A DNA stretch of 64,000 nt from Trichobilharzia regenti (GCA_944472135.2 OX235263.1:20699379-20763378); one strand, 5' to 3'; shown: positions 43,841-55,745, counted from the first letter of the stretch. Numbers and translations: made by a program. The notes: generated by a model from the sequence alone, not told the origin.

Positions 43841-43902
43841 ACAAAAATGGTTGTCCACAATAATCAATGAATCATATTTGTTAGGTTGATGAAGATAATA
43901 AA

Positions 43903-45437
43903 GGTGAATTATAAGTTTCCAGACAGAATTTCCTGGAATAATTTCAGCGCCGAGTCAGATTGATTCACTATAAATTATTTTTTAAGATAATCCCAGGGTG
44001 TTTAAGAAAAAAAATCAAAACAAGGTCTGTTTTCTGAACATTTTGCTGTGTAAGCCGCCACAGCTTCTTCAGCAGCAGAATTATTCGGATTTTATTAACT
44101 ATTGCAATATCTAGTAAAAAGTACAGTAAATACGAGGGGAGAGGGACAGACTTATCAACAACATTGCGGACTCTAAACAGAGGAGGGAGAAAAACAGAAT
44201 TCAGTCTTATATTATGACCATATTATGAAATATCACCATGTTTTGACATGTTTTCCACATAACAAACAATATACACACACTCAGTATGTAACAACAGTGA
44301 TATGTAGTCACATGATGTGTGTGTTTGTTTTTGACAGTCTGTTATATTTTGCTGTGTATATGGATCGATATTCCATTATAACTGAAAATATGCTTTTGTC
44401 TGTCCACTAACTAAATAAACAATATATGACCTTGTTATCATATGACATTACAACCAATCATGGTAAGATGACTGGCTATTTATTGGTTCATGTGTATTAG
44501 CCATTTTCACATATACTTTTGTACCATATACTTGTTCACACGTTTTCGTACATTTCGTACTTATTCACTCACACTCTTGTGTGACAATTATTTTCCTTGT
44601 CTGGAAAATACAAGTATCATCGTAAACCTGGTGGTCTTCTGATTTCCCTCTTTCCGCGTCAGGACTATTAACCACTCGACGAGTACATAACATAATTTCA
44701 GTTATAATGGAATATCGATCCATATGCACATAGCAAAATATAACAGACTGTCAAAAACAAACACACACATCATATGACTACATGTCAAACAGAAGACAAG
44801 GGCCGGTAACAGATCGTTTTATTACGGAAATCAGCACGTATTCATACATATATATATATATATTTCCTGTACATTATTATAGCTTATTCAAGTAGACAAA
44901 CGCAGTCTTCTGATTGGTTGTTTTCGGGTTTCTCGGAAAAAGAGGCCATCTATCTGCGAATCATAATCGCCCACATTAAGTCTGCTGTGATTGGTTGTTG
45001 AATCAGCCTTGTTCATATTTTCTCACGGCCAATATTAGTGACCTAGACATTGACGTAGATTAATGTCTACCAATTGACTACCTGCTCTCACCACAAGTAC
45101 AGACAAATATGCGTATATGAAAATTTGACATTAATTAGTCAATACAAATATGTGATAACTGGTCACACTTTTCTCTTGGTACAAATGTCTACTGACAAGT
45201 GACCATCATGGGAACTGATTTCAGTTTTTTGCAATCTTTGACTAGTTAATCGAATCTGAATAATTCTGCTGCTGAAGAAGCTGTGGTGGCTTAAGCAGCA
45301 AAATGTTCAGAAAACAGATTTCGTTTTGATTTTGCTTTCTTAAACATGCTGCGATTATTTATAAAAGATTCAGTCTGACTGGGCGTTGAAATTATTCTAG
45401 GAAATTCGTAACATTTACAGTCTAGGAACTTATAATT
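43903..45437. mobile_element. Large foldback element with ~205-bp terminal inverted repeats, split by a solo LTR
   Basis: Arms 43903-44108 and 45231-45437 are reverse complements (for example AATAATTCTGCTGCTGAAGA at 45259 and its complement near 44072). A second inverted pair (44302-44388 and 44696-44783) lies inside. A solo LTR at 44783-45095 interrupts it. No transposase-like frame is seen, so it would be non-autonomous. Related pieces occur at 3106-3500 and 26035-26215. Confidence 0.72.
44783..45095 (-). repeat. Solo LTR inside the foldback element
   Basis: TGTCAAACAGAAGACAAGGG to CTCTCACCACA, matching 60411-60716, with a TA microsatellite at about 44846-44862. The flanks TACA and AGTA do not match, so the duplication has decayed or the ends were altered. 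Confidence 0.82.
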
Positions 45438-45790
45438 TATTCTTGCTGTGTCACACTGGATGACTCACAAAAATCGGCAGTAAAATGGTACTGATTAAGT
45501 ACTTTTTGTGATGAAACTCTCTGAGCTTCAGTCCAATGATTCGAAAGCAAATTGAGAAAATTATTTTCCTTAACTCTCGACTATATGACTTGTTACTATA
45601 TCTTGATGGTTAGCTAACAATTTATTAACATCTATAGAATATTACGAATAATATGAGGTCTTTAAGTGAGAGATTGTTATTGTCTAACGAAAGGATGAAA
45701 TCATATCAGAGTAACTGAGAATTTGCGTATCCCACAATTTGCATGAATATTTCACTAAATTGAATATCAGACCAGCTGAGGGAAATATTA
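45438..45790. other. Intergenic sequence, nothing recognised
   Basis: A+T-rich, stops in all frames. Confidence 0.3.
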
Positions 45791-46340
45791 CATAGTTTTT
45801 GAATTTATAGGTTCTTCATCAGGCGAGGGTAGCAGTTGCACCTGGACCTGTTCTTTTTCCATGCAGAGCTCTGGTTCTGCTGAAGCGAACTGCTGTAGAT
45901 TCTGCTATTCAACGTGTTGAATATTTATACGCCTTTGTCAATTTATTCGATACCCGGCAGATGATAGAGAAAAATATTCTACAGTGTTGGATTACTTAAT
46001 CTACCTGAATTGTTATGTAGACGCTCCGATTCTATACGTGCAGTTGAAGTGATAATAGCTACAAGAAGATATGCTTAATATAAACGTGTTCTAAACTGTG
46101 ATCTCCTGATCATATTGATTCAATGTTATTTAAGACATTAATGTCGTCATAAACAATGAATGACTTCCTAACTATTACAGATATTTAACTGTAGAAAATG
46201 ATGCCTCAGTTATCGAAAGAAATACATTCACTCAACTTTCACAAACTGAAGGAAGATATTCAAAAGAATGGATACTGAACAAAGAGTACTCTTTTCGATA
46301 ACCCCTTCATCATAAGGCTCTATAGTTATATATACATTAT
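45791..46340 (-). mobile_element. Penelope-like element fragment with 3' hairpin region
   Basis: 45812-46010 on the minus strand resembles the C-terminal tail of the PLE at 46500-46900 (AGYRINWQRR-like, then a Gln/Ala-rich end). 46250-46300 holds the PLE-end hairpin on the minus strand (GATGAAGGGG, CGAAAAGAGTACTCTT). Confidence 0.6.
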
Positions 46341-46499
46341 AGTGAATGAATGAATTAATGTTATGAACGACATTAATGCTGTTTAAATAAAATCAAATCA
46401 ATAATATTGATAGATTACAACTGGATCGCATCAACATAAAATAAGCTGGATGTCAGAAAAATTAGGAAAGATAATTTTACAAATTCATGAGTTTATAGT

Positions 46500-47740
46500 T
46501 TCTACTGAAGGCCAGGGCAATAGTAGGGGCTAGACTTGCTTCTGTTGGACACAGACTGCTGGTTGTTTGAGGCGAATCGCAATAGCTTCTGCTGTTTGCA
46601 GCCCGCGGTGCTTCGATGTTTTTGGTAATTTATTTGGCACCCGGTATATTATAGAGAAGGATTCATCTAGACTGGCTTTGTGGCCGGTTCGCACCAGATG
46701 TTCCAATATCGAGTTGTTCATGGTTTTCACTACACCTATACGTAGCCATGCTGGGAGATGTTCTCGAGACAGCACGAAAAATCAAGTTCCTAGAGCAACG
46801 GCCAATAGAACTCACCCCTTAAGCGCAGCTGAATTGATAGATACAATTTGAAGTGGCTAGCCTAGGTACTTCATCCTTCAGTCGAGGAATCACCATAGGC
46901 CGTGTTGCTCACCTTAAAGTGGCATAATAAGGTGAGCAACATGGAGGTTAGGCGTAGAGTTCTAGGTAAACAGGGGAAATCAATCGACGAAGTCATGAAG
47001 CTACATCAACTGAGATGGTTAGGACATGTGTTACGTATGCCAAGCCATCGCCTCCCTCGACGAGCAATGTTAGCGGATATAGGGTCAGGCTGGAAAAAAG
47101 CTAGTGGCGGTCAAACAAAAACTTGGCACCAGTCAATCAAATCCACAACAGTTGGTCTAAGCCACGTAGGAAGGTGTAGACTTCCAGGCTGGGGTCCTCG
47201 GGACGGTAAAACTCTATGGTTGGAAACAATTGGTGACATGGCTCAAAATCGTTCTCAGTGTCGCAGATGCATCCACTCCTTGTGACTTATGATCTCCAAT
47301 GAAACTGTTTTGTTCTTCGTTATTACTCTTCCTTTGTCTCACACCTCTGCTCACTGTTTCTATTATGCTTTTCTTGTACTTTCTTCTCTTGCTTCGCGTG
47401 CTACACGGAGTGTGGCGACTTGAACTGGTGCACATTTGTGCAAAGTTCTATGTCGAAAACAGACAGACAGACAGACATAGGTCGTGTGAAGAATAATACG
47501 TGTAGTTCGCCAGCAGTAAAAGTTCTTTGAACTGATTTTCTTAATTTCTTCGCAATTATCTCGCTTGGTATGTCACCCATGAATTATGGTCGTATATAAA
47601 GAGGCTTCTTTTTTACAGATAGTGAGTAGTCCTTTTCCGTTTTCTTTGTCATGTGTTTCTTGATAAATTTGTCGGGATAGCCCTTTTCGATCAAAGTATC
47701 ATATACAATGAATGATTAGTTCATCTACAATTACTTATTC
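46500..47740 (-). mobile_element. Penelope-like element F2, interrupted by a LINE
   Basis: Upstream part (47740-47487): EKGYPDKFIKKHMTKK, VKKKPLYIRP, GDIPSEIIAKKLRKSVQRTF. Downstream part (46897-46500): PRLKDEVPRLATSNCIYQF, the endonuclease region, HLVRTGHKASLDESFS, YRVPNKLPKTSKHRGLQ and a tail LKQPAVCVQQKQV. The order follows 63181-63981. The GIY-YIG core itself is degraded near 46810-46760. A LINE fragment sits between the two parts. Confidence 0.82.
46905..47479 (+). mobile_element. 5'-truncated LINE with an ACAG tail, inserted in PLE F2
   Basis: The frame 46920-47285 encodes the C-terminal domain of an RTE-like [42 protein letters not shown], a conserved KTWHQS and C-rich end. The tail is a repeated ACAG (47460-47476). 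Near-identical 7-bp sequences flank it (GGCCGTG at 46898-46904, GGTCGTG at 47480-47486). The first 37 bp form a hairpin (TTGCTCACCTTA with TAAGGTGAGCAA). Confidence 0.87.
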
Positions 47741-50155
47741 TGAGTATACAGCTCTAACTCTGTGCCTGAGGGTCTTCACTAAATTTCTTTTATACTTGAT
47801 AAGAACGAAGCTGTGAAGCAAGATATGAAAATCATCGTACTTTCAACATTCGATGCTTAAGAAATGAAATCATTCCTAAATATCTACGTCTGCGAGCTCC
47901 AATTCCAACGGACAGAGTTAGAAGCAGAATAAAAAGCCTACAAAAATTATGCCTGAGAGAAAAGATCCACAGAATCGTTTAAAAAGCTGCAGCATATCAG
48001 GTGTCAAATTGAGCAATTAAAACCAAAGTAGATTATGATCTTATAACATAGTCCTCCAGTAATACAAAATCAGCAACTTTCAAAAAGTCAAGAAATAGTC
48101 AAATCAACAAATGTTCAACAAATTATTAGAGGAGAAATCTTCATCTCAGAACGATGAAGTCAACAATCCAAAGTCGATGGCGATCGATAAAACAAAGTGA
48201 GTTATCAATCTCTCAACACATATATTAACTCCTGCAGAAATAAGTGTATTAGAAAAGGAACTAAATTTCAATGTATTAGTAGATAAGCTGAAACCTGAGG
48301 ATGTCATCGCTAAAATAGAAATAGCACTAAGTGGGATAAACAAAACAAAGGCTGACGAAGTACGCGCACAATGTGCACTTACATCAAAAAGACAAAAATG
48401 TGGAAAACCTAACATGACAAAACAAAAGATGAGAAGCACTGAAACACTTTGAGAATAACGAGGATAAAGTAATCACAAAGTCACACAAAGGAAATGCCAC
48501 AGTAGTATTAGACAAATCAGACTATTTGGACAAGGTAAATACTCACATACAAACAGGACCATATAAATAAATTAATAAATCAATAGACACAGTTATGAAC
48601 AAAGTTAAGAAATCCACAGCGGACCACCTTATACGCCGAATGAAGCCGTTTCTAGGTGAGTCTAGGTGGTTTAATTTAATGCCCAAAACTAATAACTCCA
48701 GTAGGATGTATCGTGTTGTTAAAGTTCATAAATCAGGATACCCTATTAGACCTATAGTTGATTTTAGAAATTCACCTACTTATGAATTATCTAAATATTT
48801 AGCCATGGTATTAAATCCCCTAAAAGGCCAATCGAAATTTAGACTAACTAATTCTTATGAACTAAAACACAGATTAGATAATTTAAAATTAAATCACTAG
48901 GACATGATCCAATGGTCCTTAAATTCTAACTTCTGCCAGTTCACCATATAGCGCAACCGTTGCCAACGTCTTCGGCGAGTATTTGTCCTTACACTCGACC
49001 CGCTGCACCCTACTGGTCACGACTTCCCACTGGAACCCAGGTAACCACCTACCTGAACAGGGCCTGGCGACTGGCCCTATTAGGGTGCAGCGGGTCGGGT
49101 GTGAGGACAAATACTCGCCGAAGACATTGGCTAGCGGTCGCGCTATGTCGTGAATTGGCAGAAGTTAGAATTCAAGGACCATTGGATCGGGTCTCAGTGG
49201 CCTAATGGTATACGAGCTCGCCTTGTAACCGGAAGGTCCTGGGTTTGAACCGTGGCGGTTGGTGCGTACTGCTGAAGAGTCCCGGATACTGGGATGAAAC
49301 AGCTGTCCAGTACTCCAAGGTGGGTTTTCCAATGGTTCTCTAACTAATGTCAGCTCATGATGAATTCCTGAAACCAATCAAATCCCTACAAACCATCACT
49401 TGAATTAAAATTAAATAATGAAGAAAAATGGTTGGTTTTGACATTGACAGTTTATTTACACGTATATCATTAAATATGGCTATAGAGGAAGTCAGAAGCG
49501 AACTCACTTCTGACCAAGAACTAGATTTTAGGACAAAAGTGCCACTTGAGGACATAATGCTGGGAGTGCAGCTATGCCTGACTTCCACAGTTTTTAAATT
49601 CCAAGGGAAAATATACAAACTGAGGGAGTTGCCATGGGTTCATCAATATCCCTGATTTTAGCAGATATATTCATAGATAGGTGTGAAAGCGTAGTGATTG
49701 AAACGTTCACCTTCACCTCAAAAATATGGTGGAGGTATGTAGATGTACTTAAAACACAGGAAACAGATAGATTTCTCGAACACATCAACTCGAAGGTAGA
49801 GGTAATTGAATTCACTTATGAATTGGAAAGTCAGGAAGGGGAACTTCCAATGTTAGATTGCAATGTAAAAAGGAAAGAAGATGGGAAGTTAAACACTACT
49901 GTGTGTGTTTACAGAAAACCCACACATTCAAAGAGATATTTGGACTTCCGATCATCCCACCTAGTATATGTCAGTGAAATGTTTAAATGACAGAGCACAA
50001 AAACTAAGTAGTATCAAGGAAAATCTAAGACAGGAAGCGATACACATAAAAGAAGCCTTGAAACCTAATAATTACCCAGATAAATTAGTCAGGGAATATG
50101 TAAGGAAATGTAGCGATAGTGATAATAATAATAATAATAATAATAGCATTTCATA
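47741..50155 (+). mobile_element. Penelope-like element H, N-terminal region plus RT, interrupted by SINE-C
   Basis: The most complete PLE coding order here. N-terminal region, many shifts: NLSTHILTPAEISVLEKELN-like near 48195-48270 and FENNEDKVITKSHKGNATVV near 48450-48515. RT fingers/palm at 48595-48900: FLGESRWFNLMPKTNNSSR, YRVVKVHKSGYPIRPIVDFR, SPTYELSKYLAMVLNPL. After the SINE: GFDIDSLFTRISLNMAIEEV, then GSSISLILADIFID, a catalytic box, GELPMLDCNVKRKEDGKL, YRKPTHSKRYLDFRS and the linker to an AAT run at 50121. A shift near 49640 separates two RT frames. Confidence 0.87.
48895..49403 (+). repeat. SINE-C foldback inserted in PLE-H, with target duplication
   Basis: A left inverted module (48903-49030) pairs with 49083-49190; then comes the tRNA-like head GTCTCAGTGGCCTAATGGTA (box A), GCCTTGTAACCGG, box B GGTCCTGGGTTTGAACC, and the 3' end near 49375. 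Duplicated target AATT(T)AAAATTAAAT lies at 48880-48894 and 49404-49417. The loop TTGTAA in the anticodon position hints at a tRNA-Thr source. Confidence 0.88.
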
Positions 50156-50175
50156 CATTTATTCCCCTTAATGAA

Positions 50176-51153
50176 TTTGAACAACGCACAAACTACAGTT
50201 TTAGCAGAATAAAATGGTACCATCTTTTATTTCGTTGCCTTCTCGTCAGCTGCTTACAAGGCAAAGACAATAAATATATCTACAACAACAATTTTAACAT
50301 GCACAGAGTTAATTAAGTTTAAACAAAAATCAATCGATCAATATACTCATACACTAAAAATATATACACATATAAATATGCAATATTAACCACTATTCCG
50401 AACAATAATAATCAAACACAATGGAAACTTTTAGCATTTCACATTCGGATGAAAGAGAGGTGAAATTATCCAGTTACCAGATAGGGCAAAGAAAGACTGA
50501 TAACCGCTTCTTTCTGGACGCATAAATCAGGTTTCATGTATACAAATTTACATGTATCTGCGGGAGCAGTTACATTGGAAGGACAAAAAGAAGGGCATAT
50601 CTACGATTTTCTGAACATGTACCAAAAAGCTTACGTCTAAAAGGAACAAATGCTTTAAACAGTGCCATCACCAGGCATCTTCTCGACACGGGTCATGAGG
50701 TGGACGTTGAAAAGTCGTTCAAAATTATCAATAAGCAAAATAGCTCAATTCTCCTTAAGTTTGCTGAAGCCATTTCCATCAGGCGCCTGAAACCTGATTT
50801 ATGCGTCCAGAAAGAAAGAAACAGTTATCAGTCTTTCTTTGCCCTATCTGGTAACTGGATAATTTCACCTCTCTTTCATCCGAATGTGAAATGCTAAAAG
50901 TTTCCATTGTGTTTGATTATTATTGTTCGGAATAGTGGTTAATATTGCATATTTATATGTGTATATATTTTTAGTGTATGAGTATATTGATCGATTGATT
51001 TTTGTTTAAACTTAATTAACTCTGTGCATGTTAAAATTGTTGTTGTAGATATATTTATTGTCTTTGCCATGTAAGCAGCTGACGAGAAGGCAACAAAATA
51101 AAAGATGGTACCATTTTATTCTGCTAAAACTGTAGTTTTTGCTTTTTTCAAAT
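50176..51153. mobile_element. Penelope-like element C3 in a giant palindrome
   Basis: Arms of about 360 bp (50176-50535 and 50788-51153) are near-perfect reverse complements made of the PLE-C 3' UTR plus the last coding bases. The centre (50536-50787, + strand) encodes the endonuclease block: a YIGRTKRRAYLRFSEHVP-like stretch, ITRHLLDTGHEVDVEKSFKI, then ISIRRLKPDLCVQKE. A small frame shift lies near 50720. Confidence 0.83.
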
Positions 51154-51159
51154 AATAGG

Positions 51160-52225
51160 ATTAATAACAATATTAATGACGACACCAACAATAAGGAATT
51201 TAAATCGTTAGTAGTAATTCAATACAGGGAAGGAACCTCAAAACCCTTACGCAGAATTCTTAACAAAGCATGAATAGAATTGGCTGGCATTCACACCCAC
51301 AAACTCAATTGGAAACAAGCTTTGTCGGTTAAAGGATCAATCCTGTATAGCCTTTAAAACAAAACAATTTAGTTTATCCAATACCTTGTCTGCAATGATT
51401 CTGAGTAAAAACACAGTTTCAGTTTTTGTTCAGCGAAGAAATTTCTTTTCAACGACTTCATTTTCATGCCAACTGTACAGTCGTATTTATATTACAGAAA
51501 AAGGTTATTAAGTGGCACTAAATAATTGCTCAGTCATTGTACATATATATGTGATAAGATTAACGATAATTAAAATTTAATAAGGGGTTGAGTTGAGGTG
51601 GATAAATTACAAAATTATTATAGATTCTTTTATAGACGAATTGATATCAAAAATGTCAAGTGTCGTCTAAAAATTGAAAAAATTAGGAGTACGATTACGA
51701 TAAGAATGAAGATGTGAAGTGAAGTGGAAAGAAATCAAGTGATTGTCAGGTCAAATACATAGGTCAAACTAGTAGAACAGGGGCAGTGAGTCAGACTAGC
51801 CGAACATAAAAACCAAGGAAAATCTAGATTAGTTGACCCAAATAAGATAAGAAATCTCGAGAATGGTCCAGCTATAGCACTCACTACATGCAGTTACACA
51901 CAACCACACTAATAAGCTGGATGGGATAGGATGACAGTTTTAAAATCTAATGTCACAGGGTGGAGGCACAAATTGATAACAGAAGCTTTGTTTATCGAAT
52001 CAAATGCAAATACGTGTAATAGGAATGATACAACACCTGTCCCAGGCGGATATCTGGAAAATTTTACTACCCCTACGATAAATAGGAGAGAAGAAAGAAA
52101 ACTATAAAACTCAGGTTTAAAAGTCGTGTGATCACAATTGATGTCATTGTGAAGGATAAATTTTGTTCGAAACTTTGTCATCCAGTAAATAATACTGTTT
52201 CACTGTGTCATACAGCTAGTAAACA
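51160..52225 (+). mobile_element. Penelope-like element E, plus strand, with inserted PLE-end sequence
   Basis: 51185-51400 and 51740-52225 match 35085-35270 and 35290-35790 (VVIQYREGTSK near 51210; QVKYIGQTSRTGAV near 51750; FIESNANTCNRNDT near 51990). The two parts are separated by about 51410-51735, which holds a PLE-end hairpin on the minus strand (51435-51500). Confidence 0.75.
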
Positions 52226-52394
52226 AACTAATACGAAAGAAATATTTTTCTACACCAGTGCTATCTCCTTGGAAATCGTTATCAAATACAACTAGTGATT
52301 CGGTTGACATTTCGAATCACTTGGTTCACTATTATATATTGTGTTCGTTTACATTGAATAACTCGATTTAAATAATATATCAGAAGTGTAGTTT

Positions 52395-53165
52395 TTTTAA
52401 AATAATAACAGCTTTATTCCAAATATTATTTGTAGTAGAGGTATAGAATTTTCAGTGTGCATGACGATATATTGCATCTAAATACCTCATAAATTTTGTA
52501 AGATTTTAAAATAAAAAAACAACGCCAATAGAAGGATAAATAGCAAAAATAAAAACAACAGCGCTGCATTTACATTTCAAACAATGCACCACAGGATATG
52601 AAATATAAAAATTAGTGTGCAATAGAAGATGAGAACAACAGTGTAATAGTAACGAGGAAAGGAAAACAAAAACTAATGAGACTATTTGTTAGAGTGCTGC
52701 AGTAAGTTTATCGTGTCATACCTAACGGATTTCTCATCACATAACAGCTGTGTCAGATATGGTATTGTGGAGTTTTGTACTTGGTAGTCCTAGCATATAG
52801 CCTCCTTCTTATAGCTGCTTCTAGTTCTACCAGATGAAATGCAAGGAGACAGCTGCGTATAGAGAGGATACTCGGGGTCTGACAATAGTGTATTCGCTAG
52901 TTTCTTGCATGACATTATATGTCTATCCACTATAGTGTTGACCAGTTGGTTGGTTTAACGATATCCCACTTGCCCTACTAACGGCTTTCAGCGCCTGCCC
53001 TTCTCAGCAAAGCAAAGTCTTTCTTAAGTAGTCCAGGAAAGAATAATGGGAAACAGTAAAAGGGGATGGGTAGAATACAAGAATTGACAAACTGAGAAAG
53101 CAAGGACTGCTTTATGCCAGACTGGCTAAATTTCCTAACATAGAACGTTAAACGAAACATCTTTC
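52395..53165 (-). mobile_element. CR1-like LINE, 5'-truncated 3' end
   Basis: Near-identical to 32215-32995 (over 95% by eye): 3' tail TTATTATT, GGAATAAAGCTG, the 3' UTR, and the thumb frame FRLTFYVRKFSQSGIKQSLL / FPGLLKKDFALLRRAG at 53160-52978. Truncated just upstream, as LINEs often are. Confidence 0.87.
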
Positions 53166-53455
53166 AATTGTTACATCACCTTTAAATTGTAGCTGTAGAT
53201 GTAGAGGCTTCTTCTTAACGGATACAGAAGACCTCTTTTCTGCAACCTGATGATGAATTTATCGAAAAGATTAGAAGAAATTATCGAAGCCGCTGAATGG
53301 TTTGTTTCGTAAATGAATGAACTGTGAAAGAAGGAATGCGATAAACTAGATTTCTCTGCGTCATTAGAATCTTCATCAAAAGCCTTAGAATTGACAATAC
53401 ATATTTGTCAATGAAATTAGCGCTGAATGTGTCATTATCAGGCGGAGAATTCACT
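53166..53455. other. Unassigned, with a PLE-end-like motif
   Basis: 53250-53285 reads CCTGATGATGAATTTATCGA and AAAG, the best match among the copies to the CTGANGA strand of the PLE-end hairpin. Otherwise unassigned. Confidence 0.4.
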
Positions 53456-54120
53456 TAAAAACTACTTCAACACTACGGCGTAAAGCGCCTATATCTTTAT
53501 CAACTCCATTCAACAGCTACATATGACAGTGGCACGTGTGAGGTGATCCACAAGGGAAAACTCAGAGTAGCGTTCGAAGTGAATACAGGAGAAAGGCAAA
53601 GCTGGATGTCTAATATCACCGATGATATTCTAAATTGTGGTGGACTGGATTATGTGTCAGATTGTGAACGGAAGCGAGGAGATAGGAATACGCTGGACAA
53701 CCGATAAGAGGTCTCTGGAAGATCTGGATTTCATTCAGGGATAATTTATATCTAGTGTCACACAAACTCGAAGACTTTGCAGACAAAAACCAACAAACTG
53801 GCTTAAGAAGGAGGTAACGAAGACATGGCTCCAGTTGAACATAGAGAAGATGGGGGCGATGAAGATAACCGACGAACCACAACAACAACAACAACAACCA
53901 GCACTAATCACCATCAACGGGAGAGATTTGACAGAGGTTAACTCCTTCACTTATCTAGGAAGTATCGTTTGAACTACAGGTGGAATTGATGGATATGTCA
54001 AAGCCAGGCAGCGAGAATTGGAAAGGCAAGTCAACAATATGAAATGAGTCTGAAAATCTTCACTCTATAGCATTAAGAACTAAACCATCAACCTAATATT
54101 TGTACTTTCAACATCCAGTT
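53456..54120 (+). mobile_element. RTE-like LINE, middle fragment
   Basis: RT palm remnants: an LRVAFEVNTGERQSW-like stretch near 53565-53600, GGLDYVSDCERK in a shifted frame, the catalytic segment near 53730 (DFIQG in place of FADD), KMGAMKITDEPQQQQQQ near 53850, ITINGRDLTEVNSFTYLGSI near 53920. Truncated 3'. Confidence 0.75.
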
Positions 54121-54430
54121 CTTGTCCCAAATCAAGAAGCAATGGCCAGTAGTCAGGGTATGTGTTTATGTTGTAGCTCTGAATCACGCATAAAATACAG
54201 AGGTATGACTATTTGATAAACTTCAAATGACTATTATAGTGAATGTGTGGAAAATTCATCCTATGGTTGTCAAGAGACTCTATGGCTCTAGCTCTTGTGA
54301 ACCAGTCTTTTTGTGATTAGAAGTAAGCTACACACAGGGAGTTACAGTTTTCGGCTGGATCCCTTAAAAAATAGCCATCTGTGTGTTGTTAGGTTAAACG
54401 AGTTTGTTGTAGGAAGTAAGGCCAGAAATG
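54121..54430. other. Unassigned intergenic sequence
   Basis: No frame and no repeat match found in the window. Confidence 0.3.
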
Positions 54431-54965
54431 ATCTTTCATATCCGTTTTGATCTGTATTAGTACATCTGCTGACCGAAATTCGATTATGGGTAAATTTTGT
54501 TTTGATAAAGTCTCACAGTGTTATACAGTAATGTTTACTGATAACGATGATGCATGGATTAACACACAACCACACAATAGGGTGAGAGAGGGTTAAAATT
54601 CTAAAAAGTAATCTAGATAGGTGGAGAGAGAGGTTGATTACTGAATCCTGCCTTGTTCATCGAGTCTACACCAAACACATGCAATAGGAATGATTCATCA
54701 CTCATACCTGAAATATGGAAAATACTATTACCAATCAAATCAAGTGAAAATCAAGTGAAAAATAATGGAACTGTATAAATGAAGTTAGGAAGTCGTGTGA
54801 GTACCTTGATATGATTATGAGCAGTAATAAATTGTGCTCGAAACGTGGTCATCAGTAAACACTACTGTATAACACCACCGTGAGACTTTATCAAAACAAA
54901 AATTTCCCCATAATGGAATTACACTCTACCACTGTGCACAAGTTTTAATCTTATATCAATGACCG
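54431..54965 (+). mobile_element. PLE-E-like end fragment bounded by inverted repeats
   Basis: 54555-54840 parallels the tail region of PLE-E (ITESCLVHRVYTKHMQ-like, ..DSSLIPEIWKILLP). 54465-54540 (CGAAATTCGATTATGGG, TTTTGATAAAGTCTCAC) is the reverse complement of about 54880-54975. Confidence 0.6.
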
Positions 54966-54979
54966 AAATTCGATCGAAG

Positions 54980-55745
54980 TAAAGGAAGCAGCGAAGACAG
55001 CAAGCGCTCCAAGTGAGCATAAAGGAGACGAAGGTGATGAAGATAACCGACCAACCAACAGCAACAACAACCAGCATCAAACACCATCAACGGAAGAGAT
55101 TTAACAGAGGTCACTTCCTTCACTTATCTAGGAAGCATCGTCTCAACTACAAGGAACAACACGGATGATGATGTCAAGATCAGGCAGTCACAATCGGAAA
55201 GACGAGATACACCTTCATGAATCTGAAATCGGTTTGGAAATCCTCTGCACTAAATGAGCAAAAAGAACAAGATTCAGATTGCCAGGACAAATGTAAAGTC
55301 AATCAGTCAATTTCTCTATATATGATGAGTGAGAAATTTGACATGAGCGTCACAGAAAGCCTTTCCAACAGGCTAATTCAAACCTTTATCAACAGCTGCC
55401 AACTTTTATGGATCCATACTGAAGACTAAATGTCTGGCTAGAAAGAATTAGGACCAAGAAACTCTGGCTGGAAACAAACCAATAACCTACTTCTCAACAA
55501 ATATATGAAGGAGATGAACTTGTCATACGCTGAGAAGGCCGTCGAATGACATCGCGGACCAGTGGCTCGAAAGGAAACCAGTTGGAAAGGTGACGTGTAA
55601 GATAACGTGCTGGGAGGAGGTGGAGCTTATGGATAATCATGAGGCCAGCTAAAGAGGACTGCAGAGAAGAATACAAAAGTGAGTTGTGTTATTGAAGCCG
55701 TATATTCCACTCGGAACCAAAGGGAACATTTATATATTAATGATA
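54980..55745 (+). mobile_element. RTE-like LINE, 3' third
   Basis: TKVMKITDQPTATTTS near 55030, TINGRDLTEVTSFTYLGSIV near 55085-55145, YTFMNLKSVWKSSALN near 55210-55255, then degraded thumb and C-terminal parts and an AACCAAAGGGAACA end near 55720. It has several frame shifts. Confidence 0.75.

Noticed and set aside
45812..46010. An acceptor-like TTTATAG followed by an open stretch, considered as a further host exon
   Set aside because: On the minus strand it matches the C-terminal tail of a PLE, and the host gene already has a stop and poly(A) signal at 42006-42024.
46567..46851. 94-codon plus-strand frame
   Set aside because: Antisense of the PLE F2 endonuclease region.
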